Assembly (NCBI GenBank): GCA_028533045.1
Contig: JAQQAP010000020.1
Span: forward strand, 145,149 to 209,148
From: Spirochaetales bacterium
GTDB taxonomy: Bacteria > Spirochaetota > Spirochaetia > DSM-2461
Length of the DNA: 64,000 bases
Direction: 5' to 3'
The position numbers and the translations under genes were made by a program. Below are positions 9,432-17,915 of the stretch, in pieces (within the stretch, counting starts at the first letter, position 1; every line of letters begins with the position of its first letter). The notes beneath the pieces were generated by a model. The model was not told the origin of the DNA. It made no database searches and was given only the letters and a program-made list of their open reading frames with translations.

Positions 9432-10175
9432 CTACAAATGCCCTTCCGACAAAATAATGACCTCCACCCGCCGGTTTTCCGACCGGGCGTCCTCCGTATC
9501 ATCGGGATACAAGACAGGATTAGTATGGGCCAGTCCCATAATCTGAAACTGGAATTCATCGGCCCCGAAATCGGTCAAATAATGGAGCACGTTGGCCGAA
9601 CGGGCGGCGGAAAGCTCCCAGTTGGAGGGCCACTCCCCTTCCGGGTCGGTAGGGCTCGAATCGGTATGACCTTCAATACGAAAGCTCCGGTCCGCCAGTT
9701 CGTCCATGGTAAGCAGGTCGGCCAGTTTCGTAAGAATCCCCCGGGCCTGTTCCATATTCAATTCGGCACTGGCGGGACGAAAAAACACATCCGCCGCCAG
9801 GGTAATCACGAGCCCCCGTTCGTCCTCGGAAACTTTTACCTTGTCACTATCGATTTCCGGCTTAAAAAGGGAAACCGCCGTTTTCCGGGCCTTATCCAGT
9901 CCCGCCCCTTTACTCTGGGAAGGCATGGACATAATACTGTTCCCCAATTCGGCCAGTTCCCCTATTTCCAGGGTATTTCCTCCGGCCAAAGGCCCCAGGC
10001 CGTTAAAGGAGTACATAATCAGCTCCATCCGGGCCCCGTCTATCGCTTCGGGGTTCATAAGAAGTACGAAAAAGCAGAGCAGCAGGGTAACCATGTCGGA
10101 GTAGGTGGTCATCCACTCCGCGGCTCCCTGCTTGACTATGACACATTTTTCCTGTTGTTCATCTTCATCGGCCAT
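9432..10175 (-). CDS. motB: MotB, flagellar stator protein
   Basis: Proton- or sodium-channel stator subunit that anchors to peptidoglycan. It has 247 residues. The single N-terminal membrane helix contains the channel aspartate in YSDMVTLLLCFFVLL. The C-terminal OmpA-like domain has the IEGHTDSSP motif and the downstream NWELSAARS peptidoglycan-binding region. It lies 8 bases after motA. The 107-base gap to fliL is among the wider gaps of the flagellar block. Confidence 0.96.
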   Translation of the reverse strand: MADEDEQQEKCVIVKQGAAEWMTTYSDMVTLLLCFFVLLMNPEAIDGARMELIMYSFNGLGPLAGGNTLEIGELAELGNSIMSMPSQSKGAGLDKARKTAVSLFKPEIDSDKVKVSEDERGLVITLAADVFFRPASAELNMEQARGILTKLADLLTMDELADRSFRIEGHTDSSPTDPEGEWPSNWELSAARSANVLHYLTDFGADEFQFQIMGLAHTNPVLYPDDTEDARSENRRVEVIILSEGHL

Positions 10176-10183
10176 AGGCTCTC

Positions 10184-10960
10184 CTATTCTCCGCTCTCTT
10201 CAGAACTTTCCCGTTCATTGGGGGGCAGGAACTTCTCAAGTTTTTCCTTGAGGAGGTTGGGGTTATCACCGGACTGGATGGACAGGATTCCCTGAACCAT
10301 AATTTCCATAACTATCATCTCTTCCTTGTCCCGTCCCTCAAGTTTTGTCTTGATCGGGTCAAGAAGAAGGTTGGCAAAAATTGAACCGTACAGAGTGGTA
10401 ATAAGGGCTACGGCCATGTTAGGACCTACGGAGGCCGTATCTTCCAGGTTGGCCATCATACCTACCAGTCCCAGCAGGGTACCGATCATCCCGAAGGCCG
10501 GTGCGTAGGCGGTCCACATTTCCATGAACTTGATACCGTCCTCATGGCGTCCCTGAATCTGTCCGATATCGGCATAAAGGATTTTCTTGATGATATCCGG
10601 GTCGGTACCGTCCACAACCAGACGAAGACCGGAACGGAGGAAGTCGTTTTCCACATCGTTCAGGGCGTCATCCAGAGAAAGAAGACCTTCCTTACGGGCG
10701 CTGTCGGCGAACTGAACCAGCTGGTCAATCAGTTCACGCTTGTTATAGACCTGAATATTCAGGGCGATTTTAATAAAATTGAAACAGTTGAGGGCCCGCT
10801 CCAGGGGAACGGCTACCATACAGGCCGCGAAGGATCCGAGGATTACAACAACGAATGAAGTGGGGTCCACAAACATTCCAATGGGGTTTCCCGCAATCAG
10901 AATGGCGGCTAATATAAGAACAAAGCCTCCTCCGATTCCGCCTATCGTTGCTATATCCAT
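10184..10960 (-). CDS. motA: MotA, flagellar stator protein
   Basis: Ion-channel stator subunit with four membrane helices, 258 residues. The third and fourth helices carry the conserved YAPAFGMIGTLLGLVGMM stretch, and the large cytosolic loop (about residues 70-150) contacts FliG. The acidic tail is unremarkable. It precedes motB by 8 bases and follows flbD. Confidence 0.96.
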   Translation of the reverse strand: MDIATIGGIGGGFVLILAAILIAGNPIGMFVDPTSFVVVILGSFAACMVAVPLERALNCFNFIKIALNIQVYNKRELIDQLVQFADSARKEGLLSLDDALNDVENDFLRSGLRLVVDGTDPDIIKKILYADIGQIQGRHEDGIKFMEMWTAYAPAFGMIGTLLGLVGMMANLEDTASVGPNMAVALITTLYGSIFANLLLDPIKTKLEGRDKEEMIVMEIMVQGILSIQSGDNPNLLKEKLEKFLPPNERESSEESGE

Positions 10961-10982
10961 AAATACTCCTTAATCCTCTTTC

Positions 10983-11186
10983 CTATTCCGAAATGGATAT
11001 GCCGATACGCCGTCGGTACTCCACGATACGGTCTACAATGACTTTCTCGTCTTCCTGAACGGCGTAACGCTTACCCGAAAGCAGGGTGATGGAAGTCCGC
11101 TCCCCGTCAGTCTCGAGATACTCGATCTGATGGGGATTAAGATAGATTTTACGTCCCTGCTTACCTTCCATCGTAATCTCTATCAC
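10983..11186 (-). CDS. flbD: FlbD family protein
   Basis: Small 67-residue protein of the FlbD family found next to flgE and motA in spirochaetes and Firmicutes flagellar operons. It is soluble, with a likely beta-rich core (MIEITMEGKQGRKIYLNPHQ). No enzymatic motif is visible and its role is not established. It should not be confused with the Caulobacter transcription factor of the same name. Position and size make the call firm. Confidence 0.9.
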   Translation of the reverse strand: MIEITMEGKQGRKIYLNPHQIEYLETDGERTSITLLSGKRYAVQEDEKVIVDRIVEYRRRIGISISE

Positions 11187-11215
11187 GGTTTACTCCTTCC
11201 TAATTTACTCTAAAC

Positions 11216-12622
11216 TTAGCGCTTCAGGCTCAAAATGGTATCGAGCATGGTGTCCGAAGTGGTAATGGTCTTACTGTTGGCCTGGAAACCTCTCTGGGTA
11301 ACAATCAGGTCTACGAACTCGCTGGAAAGGTCTACGTTACTCATTTCCAGAGCACCGTTTACGAACTTACCCTTACCGGCAATGTTCGCTTCGCCCACGT
11401 TGGCCTGTCCCGAGTTAATCGATTCGGCGAACATGGTTTCTCCCTGCTTGATAAGCCCGCCCGGGTTAATAAAGGAAGCCAAACCAATTTTGGCCAGTTC
11501 CCGGTTGGTTCCGTTGGAGTAAACTCCCGTAACGATACCGTTGGGATCGATGCTATAGCTTTCCAGGTAACCCATGGAGTAGCCGTTCTGGTAGTAGGCC
11601 TTGGTGGAAGAGGTCTCGGCAAACTGGGTTACCGTGTTCACATAGCTTCCCACTTCTCCCAGGTTCAGGTTGAATGTCTGTGTTAGAGCCGCTTCTCCTT
11701 CCGGGGGAGTACCGCCGGCCACATCAAAGGTTACGGGAATCTGAAGTTTACCGGCGTTAATCAGGTTACCCGCCTCATCAACGGCAGATTCAAGGGAACC
11801 GAGGTTGTCAAAGGTCATGGTAAAAGTGTTACCCGCCGCCGCACCGTCTCCTACGGAAAGGAGCGTATTGGTGGTATCTGCGGGAACCCCCTGGGCGTCT
11901 ACTTCCGCATCGACAAATACGGAAACCTGCCACTGGTTATTCACACCGTTCACCTTGGTAAACTGAACCCGCATATTGTGGACTTCACCAAAGTTGTCAT
12001 AAATTTTCTTGTCCAGAGCCCAGGTACCCTTAAGAACATCGGCCGCACCGGAATCTTCATTCACTTCGGGCATTCTCTTGTCCAGGTTACAGGCCAGATC
12101 CACATCTGTTGTGGCCTTGGCGGGATCCTTGGAACCGATGGGAATCATAATATCCTGAACATCGGCGGCGGTTTGAATAATGGTTTCTCCATTAATCTCC
12201 TGAGCCTGCCAGCCCTGAACACGGAGACCGTTAGCGGGATTAACCAGCATACCTTCCGAATCAACGCCAAAATCTCCGGCTCTGGTATAAAACTCCTGAC
12301 TGCCCTTTCTCATGATGAAAAAGCCGTTGCCCTGAATGGCCAGATCCGAAGTAACTCCGGTGGTCTGGAGGGAACCCTGGGTATGGATCGTATCGATCAC
12401 AGCGGTCTGAACACCCAAACCAACCTGCTTGGGATTCACACCACCAATCTCCTCGGTAGGCCGGGCGGCGCCGGACTGCATTTGGGAAATCATATCCTGA
12501 AAGTTCACGCGCCCCTTCTTAAAACCGATGGTGTTCACGTTGGATATGTTGTTACCAACCACATCCATTCTTGTCTGATGATTCTGAAGACCGGATACAC
12601 CGGAATACAATGATCGCATCAT
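11216..12622 (-). CDS. flgE: FlgE, flagellar hook protein
   Basis: Hook subunit, 468 residues, within the usual spirochaetal size range. The N-terminal flg_bb_rod motif (MMRSLYSGVSGLQNHQTRMD, with NNISNVNT) and the C-terminal heptad region form the D0 domain. Lys165 lies in SKDP and Cys178 in LACN. These are the two residues and the spacing used for the inter-subunit lysinoalanine cross-link in Treponema denticola hooks. Two ATG codons in tandem follow a GGAG site; numbering here starts at the first. Confidence 0.96.
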   Translation of the reverse strand: MMRSLYSGVSGLQNHQTRMDVVGNNISNVNTIGFKKGRVNFQDMISQMQSGAARPTEEIGGVNPKQVGLGVQTAVIDTIHTQGSLQTTGVTSDLAIQGNGFFIMRKGSQEFYTRAGDFGVDSEGMLVNPANGLRVQGWQAQEINGETIIQTAADVQDIMIPIGSKDPAKATTDVDLACNLDKRMPEVNEDSGAADVLKGTWALDKKIYDNFGEVHNMRVQFTKVNGVNNQWQVSVFVDAEVDAQGVPADTTNTLLSVGDGAAAGNTFTMTFDNLGSLESAVDEAGNLINAGKLQIPVTFDVAGGTPPEGEAALTQTFNLNLGEVGSYVNTVTQFAETSSTKAYYQNGYSMGYLESYSIDPNGIVTGVYSNGTNRELAKIGLASFINPGGLIKQGETMFAESINSGQANVGEANIAGKGKFVNGALEMSNVDLSSEFVDLIVTQRGFQANSKTITTSDTMLDTILSLKR

Positions 12623-12628
12623 AGGGCT

Positions 12629-13093
12629 CTACTCCTTACCTTCTATCGTATTACTTACTTGAATTATTTCGTTCATATCAAAATAGCGGCCGTTTACCAG
12701 GATCTGGGGATAATCCCCTCCGGTCACCGCTTCCACCGTACCGGTGATAGTGTTTTCCCCTTCCGAATACTGGACCGTCTTGCCCAGATAATTCATGGCG
12801 GAAGAAGCGTTAAGCTGGGAAGTGAGGTTCTGAAAACCTTCGCTCATGTTGGTCATCTGCTCAAGGGAGGAGAACTGGGCCATCTGGGAGATGAATTCCT
12901 TGTCTTCCATGGGCTTGGTGGGATCCTGATTCTGAAGCTGGGTAATAAGAATCTTCAAAAAGTCATCCTTACCCAGTTCGTTGGATTTCACCGTACCGTT
13001 GTTAAGTGTTTTGTTAAACAGATTGACCGACTGGTCCAACATAGCCTTCTGGGCTGAATTCATCTGATTTGATACGCTATTGGCTTCAAACAT
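12629..13093 (-). CDS. flgD: FlgD, hook cap/scaffold protein
   Basis: Hook assembly scaffold, 154 residues, which is short compared with about 230 in enterics but normal for spirochaetes. The conserved core KDDFLKILITQLQNQDPTKP and the following KEFISQMAQFSSLEQM are clear. The C-terminal Ig-like part is reduced. It lies 6 bases before flgE and 9 after fliK. Confidence 0.95.
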   Translation of the reverse strand: MFEANSVSNQMNSAQKAMLDQSVNLFNKTLNNGTVKSNELGKDDFLKILITQLQNQDPTKPMEDKEFISQMAQFSSLEQMTNMSEGFQNLTSQLNASSAMNYLGKTVQYSEGENTITGTVEAVTGGDYPQILVNGRYFDMNEIIQVSNTIEGKE

Positions 13094-13102
13094 TACTCAC
13101 TC

Positions 13103-14461
13103 CTAGATAATCAGGTTAACCTGACCGCTGTCCGAACTATAGGCGGCCGCCGTATGGGGAACGCTCTCTTCCAGTCTTTCCAGACCTTTCACGGAACGGA
13201 ACGATTTATCTTCGCCCTGTTCACTCTGCTGTTCCCGCTCGCTTCCGTCACGGCCTTCCTGTCCGACCCAAACTTCCAGAGCCGCCTCTTCGTAGCCGTT
13301 CTCCTTAAGGATGGATGTCAGTTCGTCCATATTGTTCAGGAAAATATCCCTTACACTACTATTGTCGACAAATATTTTCCCGGCTAAATGGTTATCGTTC
13401 AAAGAAAGGTTAATTCTTACATTTCCCAGGGCTTCCGGCTTGAGAATCAGCTTGATTTCTCCCGCATTATCGTTCTTGAGGATAAAATCGATCTTCCGGA
13501 CCAGTTCTTTGTTGCCCGTCTCGTTCATATAGTCCTGAAACATACGGGAAACTTCCCTGGATACGGGAGCTTCCAGTTTCCCGCCCGCCCCTTCGGCACT
13601 AATCAGTCTATCCGCCGGACCGGCAAGGAGGTCGTCTCCCAGATCCAAATCGGTCTGGTCTCCCCCCGGATTTTCCAGGGCGTTTCGAAAGTCTTCCCCT
13701 TCGGTCTTTCCCTGCAAAGAAGCCAATTCACGGTTTTCTTCGCCCGATCGGTTCTGTGCCGTTCGCAGGTCCTGTACGTTTATTTCTATGGTTGCCTTGT
13801 TCTTTGTGTCAGCTGCCTTAAGTGTGGAATCACTGTTTTTAAGACTGATTTTATTCTCCCTGTCCAGGGAAACTTCTTCAAAATAGACAAGCTCACCGTC
13901 TTCAGTCAGAATACCCTTAAGAAGGTCTCCTTCCTCCGCCTGAACCTCATCGTTTCCCTCGACCACTTCCGCAATCAGTTCTTTCAGATTCCCTTCGAGC
14001 TTGAGGAGATCACGTCCCCCGGTGACATCCTTATCCAGGCTAACCAAAAGATCCAGATCGTCCGAGGAGATCTCACCGTCAAGAAAGCGGGAAATCAGTT
14101 CAAGAGTTTCTTCATTATCCCGAGGGATGGGAAAGGAAAGTTCTACCGCCGTTTCGTCGGGAAGATTAATAAGTTCGAGCCCGGAAGCCTGATTCAGACT
14201 GATTTCCTTAAGCTCGGAGCCTTCTTCCCCGTTCGCTTTAAGCAGGGCGGCAATTTTCTTGGCCGAGTAGGCTTTTGAGGAAACCGGATCTTCCGCCCGG
14301 GCGGGTTTCATATTCCGGTCGGGCCCTTTCTCTTCTTCCGAAGTTTTCCGGGCCATCATTTTATCGAAAGAAGAGGGTTCTTCCTTCATTTTTACGTCAG
14401 CTTTGGCATCGGGGGATTTGTCCCTTACGGGCAGTATATCCATACCTTTTACCGCTGTCAT
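13103..14461 (-). CDS. fliK: FliK-type hook-length control protein
   Basis: Secreted molecular ruler and substrate-switch trigger, called FlbC in some spirochaete literature. It has 452 residues. The N-terminal 320 are acidic, low in hydrophobics and poorly conserved, as expected for a ruler. The C-terminal domain has the Flg_hook signature around ILKPEALGNVRINLSLNDN, followed by an acidic Gln-rich tail. Position between flbB and flgD is standard. Confidence 0.9.
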   Translation of the reverse strand: MTAVKGMDILPVRDKSPDAKADVKMKEEPSSFDKMMARKTSEEEKGPDRNMKPARAEDPVSSKAYSAKKIAALLKANGEEGSELKEISLNQASGLELINLPDETAVELSFPIPRDNEETLELISRFLDGEISSDDLDLLVSLDKDVTGGRDLLKLEGNLKELIAEVVEGNDEVQAEEGDLLKGILTEDGELVYFEEVSLDRENKISLKNSDSTLKAADTKNKATIEINVQDLRTAQNRSGEENRELASLQGKTEGEDFRNALENPGGDQTDLDLGDDLLAGPADRLISAEGAGGKLEAPVSREVSRMFQDYMNETGNKELVRKIDFILKNDNAGEIKLILKPEALGNVRINLSLNDNHLAGKIFVDNSSVRDIFLNNMDELTSILKENGYEEAALEVWVGQEGRDGSEREQQSEQGEDKSFRSVKGLERLEESVPHTAAAYSSDSGQVNLII

Positions 14462-14480
14462 AGCACCTCCTGGAGGAAGT

Positions 14481-15098
14481 CTAATCCTCCCCGTCCCCGG
14501 TCATTAGTCTTTGGATCTCGGCAGCCCGTTCCGGAGTCATCAAAGAGATCCAGTAGGCCACGAGGGACGACTCACCCGCTTCTTGAGCCAGTCTTTCCGA
14601 GGTCCTAAGAATATCGACCACGTCCAGACTATCCATATTATCCATAATATGAACCGCATCTTTTGGGGCCATTCCGCCCCAGTAGATAGCTGTTTGCTCC
14701 AGGTTCGCATTTTTATTGTCGTACAAATCGAGGGCTTGATTTAGAGAATTTTCTTTTTCGCTTACAGCTTTTTCCCTTTCCGACAACTCTTCCGCCCATT
14801 GGAGGAGCTCATTTTTCCGAACCTGCTGATCCTCCTGGGCTACACGAATCTCTTCCAGCTGCAAATCCACCGCCTGCTGGCGCTTCTTAAGCCGTTCCTC
14901 ATCGAGTAACCAGAGGCTATCCGCTTCATCACTCAACTCCTCTTCCGGTTCCACACCAAAGAGTCCCGTCACCAGGGCCAGGGGCTGCCGGGCATCTATA
15001 ATTCCCAGATAATCGAACCAGAGGATTCCCCCTACTATTACAACTGCCAGCAACAGCAAGAGAAAAATAACCTTAAAAATTCCGCCTGCCCGACTCAT
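14481..15098 (-). CDS. flbB: FlbB, MotE-like periplasmic collar protein
   Basis: Spirochaetal motor protein, 205 residues. A single N-terminal membrane helix (about residues 9-28) is followed by a coiled-coil segment (about 70-125) and a MotE/MgtE-N-like C-terminal domain containing IYWGGMAPKDAVHIMDNMD. In Borrelia, FlbB is a foundation of the periplasmic flagellar collar that supports stator assembly. Its ATG shares ATGA with the fliJ stop. Confidence 0.88.
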   Translation of the reverse strand: MSRAGGIFKVIFLLLLLAVVIVGGILWFDYLGIIDARQPLALVTGLFGVEPEEELSDEADSLWLLDEERLKKRQQAVDLQLEEIRVAQEDQQVRKNELLQWAEELSEREKAVSEKENSLNQALDLYDNKNANLEQTAIYWGGMAPKDAVHIMDNMDSLDVVDILRTSERLAQEAGESSLVAYWISLMTPERAAEIQRLMTGDGED

Positions 15099-15529
15099 AG
15101 CTCAGCCTCCCCCGCCGCTTTGGCGGCACTTATATCGTCAAGTCTCTTAATTTCTTCTTTCATCAAGTACTTCTTGTACTCGGCCATCTTTTTTTCCTTA
15201 AGACGGCTTATAACCTTTCGGTCCCGGGACACTTCAAGGAACTTTTTACGGATACGCGTCCTCTCTTCCTCTTTTGCCGCCAAAGCGTGCTGGAGCTGGC
15301 TTTTCTGCGACTCCAGCCTTAACCGATACATACCCCAGGAGTGGGCGTCCTGTCCCAGAGCATGGGAACAACCTTCCAGTGCCTGCCGGGCGTTACGGTC
15401 TATTCCTTCGATATCCATGAGGATACGGTTATATTCACCGTTAACCTGGCCCAGGCGGATTTCCCACTCTTCCTCAATATCCCGGCGGTACTCCAGGACT
15501 TTCTCAAGCGAGAATTGAAAGGACTTCAT
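15095..15529 (-). CDS. fliJ: FliJ, flagellar export protein
   Basis: Small, highly charged coiled-coil protein of 144 residues (also called FlbA) that acts as the central stalk of the FliI ATPase ring. It begins MKSFQFSLEKVLEYRR, a typical FliJ N-terminus. The start lies 26 bases inside the end of fliI, with a GAGGAG site embedded in the fliI coding sequence; it overlaps flbB by 4 bases at the other end. Confidence 0.92.
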   Translation of the reverse strand: MKSFQFSLEKVLEYRRDIEEEWEIRLGQVNGEYNRILMDIEGIDRNARQALEGCSHALGQDAHSWGMYRLRLESQKSQLQHALAAKEEERTRIRKKFLEVSRDRKVISRLKEKKMAEYKKYLMKEEIKRLDDISAAKAAGEAEL

Positions 15530-16856
15530 TGTTTAGCTCCTCGTCGCTCATAGGGTTGCCCGCAATCTCTCCCAGCCGGCGGAAAACATCCTTAAGGGGT
15601 GTTTTTTCCGATATTCCCTGCTTGAGGAAGTCGTTAATTTCCCCGTTCTTTTCTATGGCAAGATCGACTTCCGGGCTGGAACCCTTTACATAGGCCCCCA
15701 AACTGATCAAATCTTCCTTCTCATGATAAACGGCCATTAAGTTACGAATAGTTCCGATGTTCTGAAGGATTTTGGGAGAGAGAATCTTGTTACTCAATCG
15801 GGAAACGGAGGAGAGCACATCCACAGCAGGATAGTGATAGCGGTTAGCCAGAGTTCGGGAAAGAACCAGGTGGCCGTCCAGGATACCGCGCACCGCATCG
15901 GCAATGGGCTCGTCCATGTCATCTCCTTCCACCAGAATCGTATAGAAACCCGTAATGGTTCCCTTGTCGCTGGTTCCGGTTCTTTCGAGCAGCTTGGGAA
16001 GGAGGGTAAACACCGAAGGGGGGTAACTTCTTGTTGAAGGAGGCTCACCAATGGCAAGACCCACTTCCCGCTGAGCCATGGCAAATCGGGTAACAGAATC
16101 GAACAAAAGCATTACGTCATTGCCCTGGTCGCGGAAGTATTCCGCAATAGCCGTAGCGGCAAAGGCTCCCTGAATACGGGAAAGAGCGGGAGAATCGCCG
16201 GTGGAAACAACAATCACCGAGCGCTTAAGGCCCTCTTCACCCAGGTCATTCTCCAGGAATTCCCGAACTTCACGGCCTCGCTCGCCAATAAGGGCAATAA
16301 CATTGATATCGGCGGAAGTATTACGGGCGATCATTCCTAGGGTGGTGGATTTTCCCACGCCCGAACCGGCAAAGATTCCCATACGCTGGCCCTTCCCCAC
16401 AGAAATAAGCGAGTCGATCACACGGATACCCGTTTCTACCTGTTCGTGGATCATAGGACGAGTCATAGGATCGGGAGGAGTGGCGCTGACGGGATATTTT
16501 CCTTCCGAACGGATAGCTCCCTTGCCATCCACCGGATCACCAAGAGGATTAATCACCCGGCCCAGAAGTTCGGGGCCCACTTTAACACTTAGAAGATCCC
16601 CGGAAGCGCGGACCTTACAGCCCACTTCAATGCCGGTCTTTTCCCCGTACACCATGAGCTGAACCCGGTCTTCCTTAAGAGAAACCACCTCGGCGGCAAT
16701 TTCCCGGTTCCCGTTCTCTACAAAAATATGGCAGAGCTCGCCCACCATGGCCTGGGGACCGATACTTTCGATCAGCACCCCCTGAACCTTGGCCACGCGG
16801 CCTTCGTATTTGATAGGCTCGGTCATTCCCACCGATGCCAGGTATTTGTCTATCAT
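15504..16856 (-). CDS. fliI: FliI, flagellar export ATPase
   Basis: F1-type ATPase that powers early export. I place the start at the ATG at 16856 (450 residues) because GGGAGGG lies 7 bases upstream and the protein then begins like other FliI proteins. The open frame continues 38 codons further upstream, but those read through a palindromic element and look non-coding. Walker A is FAGSGVGKST, and Walker B lies in MLLFDSVTRFA. The C-terminus overlaps fliJ. Confidence 0.96.
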   Translation of the reverse strand: MIDKYLASVGMTEPIKYEGRVAKVQGVLIESIGPQAMVGELCHIFVENGNREIAAEVVSLKEDRVQLMVYGEKTGIEVGCKVRASGDLLSVKVGPELLGRVINPLGDPVDGKGAIRSEGKYPVSATPPDPMTRPMIHEQVETGIRVIDSLISVGKGQRMGIFAGSGVGKSTTLGMIARNTSADINVIALIGERGREVREFLENDLGEEGLKRSVIVVSTGDSPALSRIQGAFAATAIAEYFRDQGNDVMLLFDSVTRFAMAQREVGLAIGEPPSTRSYPPSVFTLLPKLLERTGTSDKGTITGFYTILVEGDDMDEPIADAVRGILDGHLVLSRTLANRYHYPAVDVLSSVSRLSNKILSPKILQNIGTIRNLMAVYHEKEDLISLGAYVKGSSPEVDLAIEKNGEINDFLKQGISEKTPLKDVFRRLGEIAGNPMSDEELNNEVLSILA

Positions 16857-16890
16857 GGCTTGCCCTCCCAAACGTACCACGCGGTTCATG

Positions 16891-16977
16891 GTGAATATTG
16901 TGTTATGTGGTTTTCTACATAACACTGGGAATAACGGAGTTATATGGTTTTCAATATAACGCCATCCCAATATTCAC
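16891..16977. repeat. Nested palindromic element with two related hairpins (fliH-fliI gap)
   Basis: An outer 10-base inverted repeat, GTGAATATTG at 16891-16900 and CAATATTCAC at 16968-16977, encloses two hairpins. Hairpin 1 pairs 16900-16908 with 16917-16925 (9 base pairs); hairpin 2 pairs 16939-16945 with 16954-16960 (7 base pairs). Both have 8-base loops starting GGTTTTC and share flanking sequence, so they look like diverged copies. The element fills most of the 130-base gap in an otherwise tightly packed operon. It may be a REP/BIME-like or MITE-like insertion or an RNA processing site. Confidence 0.75.
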
Positions 16978-16986
16978 ACGTAAATC

Positions 16987-17898
16987 CTAGGAATTCTCCC
17001 CTTTAACCCGAATAGGCGCCAGCTCCAGAATCGATTCCTCAATCTCCTTCAGCTGCGAGGAAACTCTCGCGTCAATCTGCCCAAAGTCGGTCTCGATAAT
17101 ACAGCCGCCCTTATCCACAGAGGTATCTTCCAGTACCGTAATGGACTGAACATTTTCCACCATGGTAATGAAGTTATTCACATTATCCGTTGCCAGTTCC
17201 AGGTCCGCCAGATTCACATGAATTGCCACGTTACCCCGGCTCTTAAGCTTACGCAGGGCCTGTACAACGTTGTTGATAACCACGTTTTTCTGGTTATCGG
17301 AAATAACCTTAACGACCTTCTGACTTATGAGAAGCACCAGGTCAATCAGCTGGGATTCGGCCTCTTCAATGATATCGTTTCTCTTATCGATAGCGCTGTT
17401 AAGAATAATATGGAGCCGCTCCACAAGACGATCGACTTCGGCCTTACCCTCTTCAAAGCCCTCTTTCCGGCCCGCTTCGTAGCCCCGGTCCTGGGCGTCC
17501 CCTTCAATCTGGGCTACCCGGCGGTTGGCTTCTTCTATGAGCTGGGCCGCATCGGCCCGGGCCTGCTCCAGAATACGTTCCACTTCCCCGTCGGCCTGCT
17601 GTTTCTCCATCTGGGCAGCGTCGGTTCGCTTCTTAACCTCTTCAAAGGCGCTTTTCTCCGCCTCTTCACGGATTTTTTCCACTTCCGCCTGGGCGTTGGA
17701 GTACATCTGGGCTTTTTCCTGTTCCCACTGCTCCTTAAAAGCCTCCGCCTCCCGTCGCAGATCATCTGCGGTAGGACCGGTATATTCATCCATCAGGTCT
17801 ACCGGCTCGTCCACTTCAAATACGGGTGCTTCAATGCGCACCTTGCGGGAAAGGGTCATATTCATGACTTCCGTGGGTCTAAAAACATTACGCGCCAT
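16987..17898 (-). CDS. fliH: FliH, flagellar export ATPase regulator
   Basis: Peripheral stator of the export ATPase, 303 residues. The N-terminal region is conserved among spirochaetes, a long Glu/Ala/Arg-rich coiled coil spans about residues 45-150, and the C-terminal FliH/V-ATPase E-like domain follows. The ATG at 17898 has GGAGAG 6 bases upstream. It lies 17 bases after fliG and is separated from fliI by the palindromic element. Confidence 0.93.
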   Translation of the reverse strand: MARNVFRPTEVMNMTLSRKVRIEAPVFEVDEPVDLMDEYTGPTADDLRREAEAFKEQWEQEKAQMYSNAQAEVEKIREEAEKSAFEEVKKRTDAAQMEKQQADGEVERILEQARADAAQLIEEANRRVAQIEGDAQDRGYEAGRKEGFEEGKAEVDRLVERLHIILNSAIDKRNDIIEEAESQLIDLVLLISQKVVKVISDNQKNVVINNVVQALRKLKSRGNVAIHVNLADLELATDNVNNFITMVENVQSITVLEDTSVDKGGCIIETDFGQIDARVSSQLKEIEESILELAPIRVKGENS

Positions 17899-17915
17899 AA
17901 TACTCTCCGTTCAAC

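Noticed and set aside
9396..10295. 299-codon open frame on plus, opposite motB
   Set aside because: Antisense to a clear motB with intact motifs; product has no recognisable domain.
13388..14278. 296-codon open frame on plus, opposite fliK
   Set aside because: Antisense shadow of a ruler-type gene with biased composition; no start signal.
16857..16970. N-terminal extension of FliI
   Set aside because: The 38 extra codons read through a palindromic element, while a good ribosome site precedes the inner ATG at 16856.
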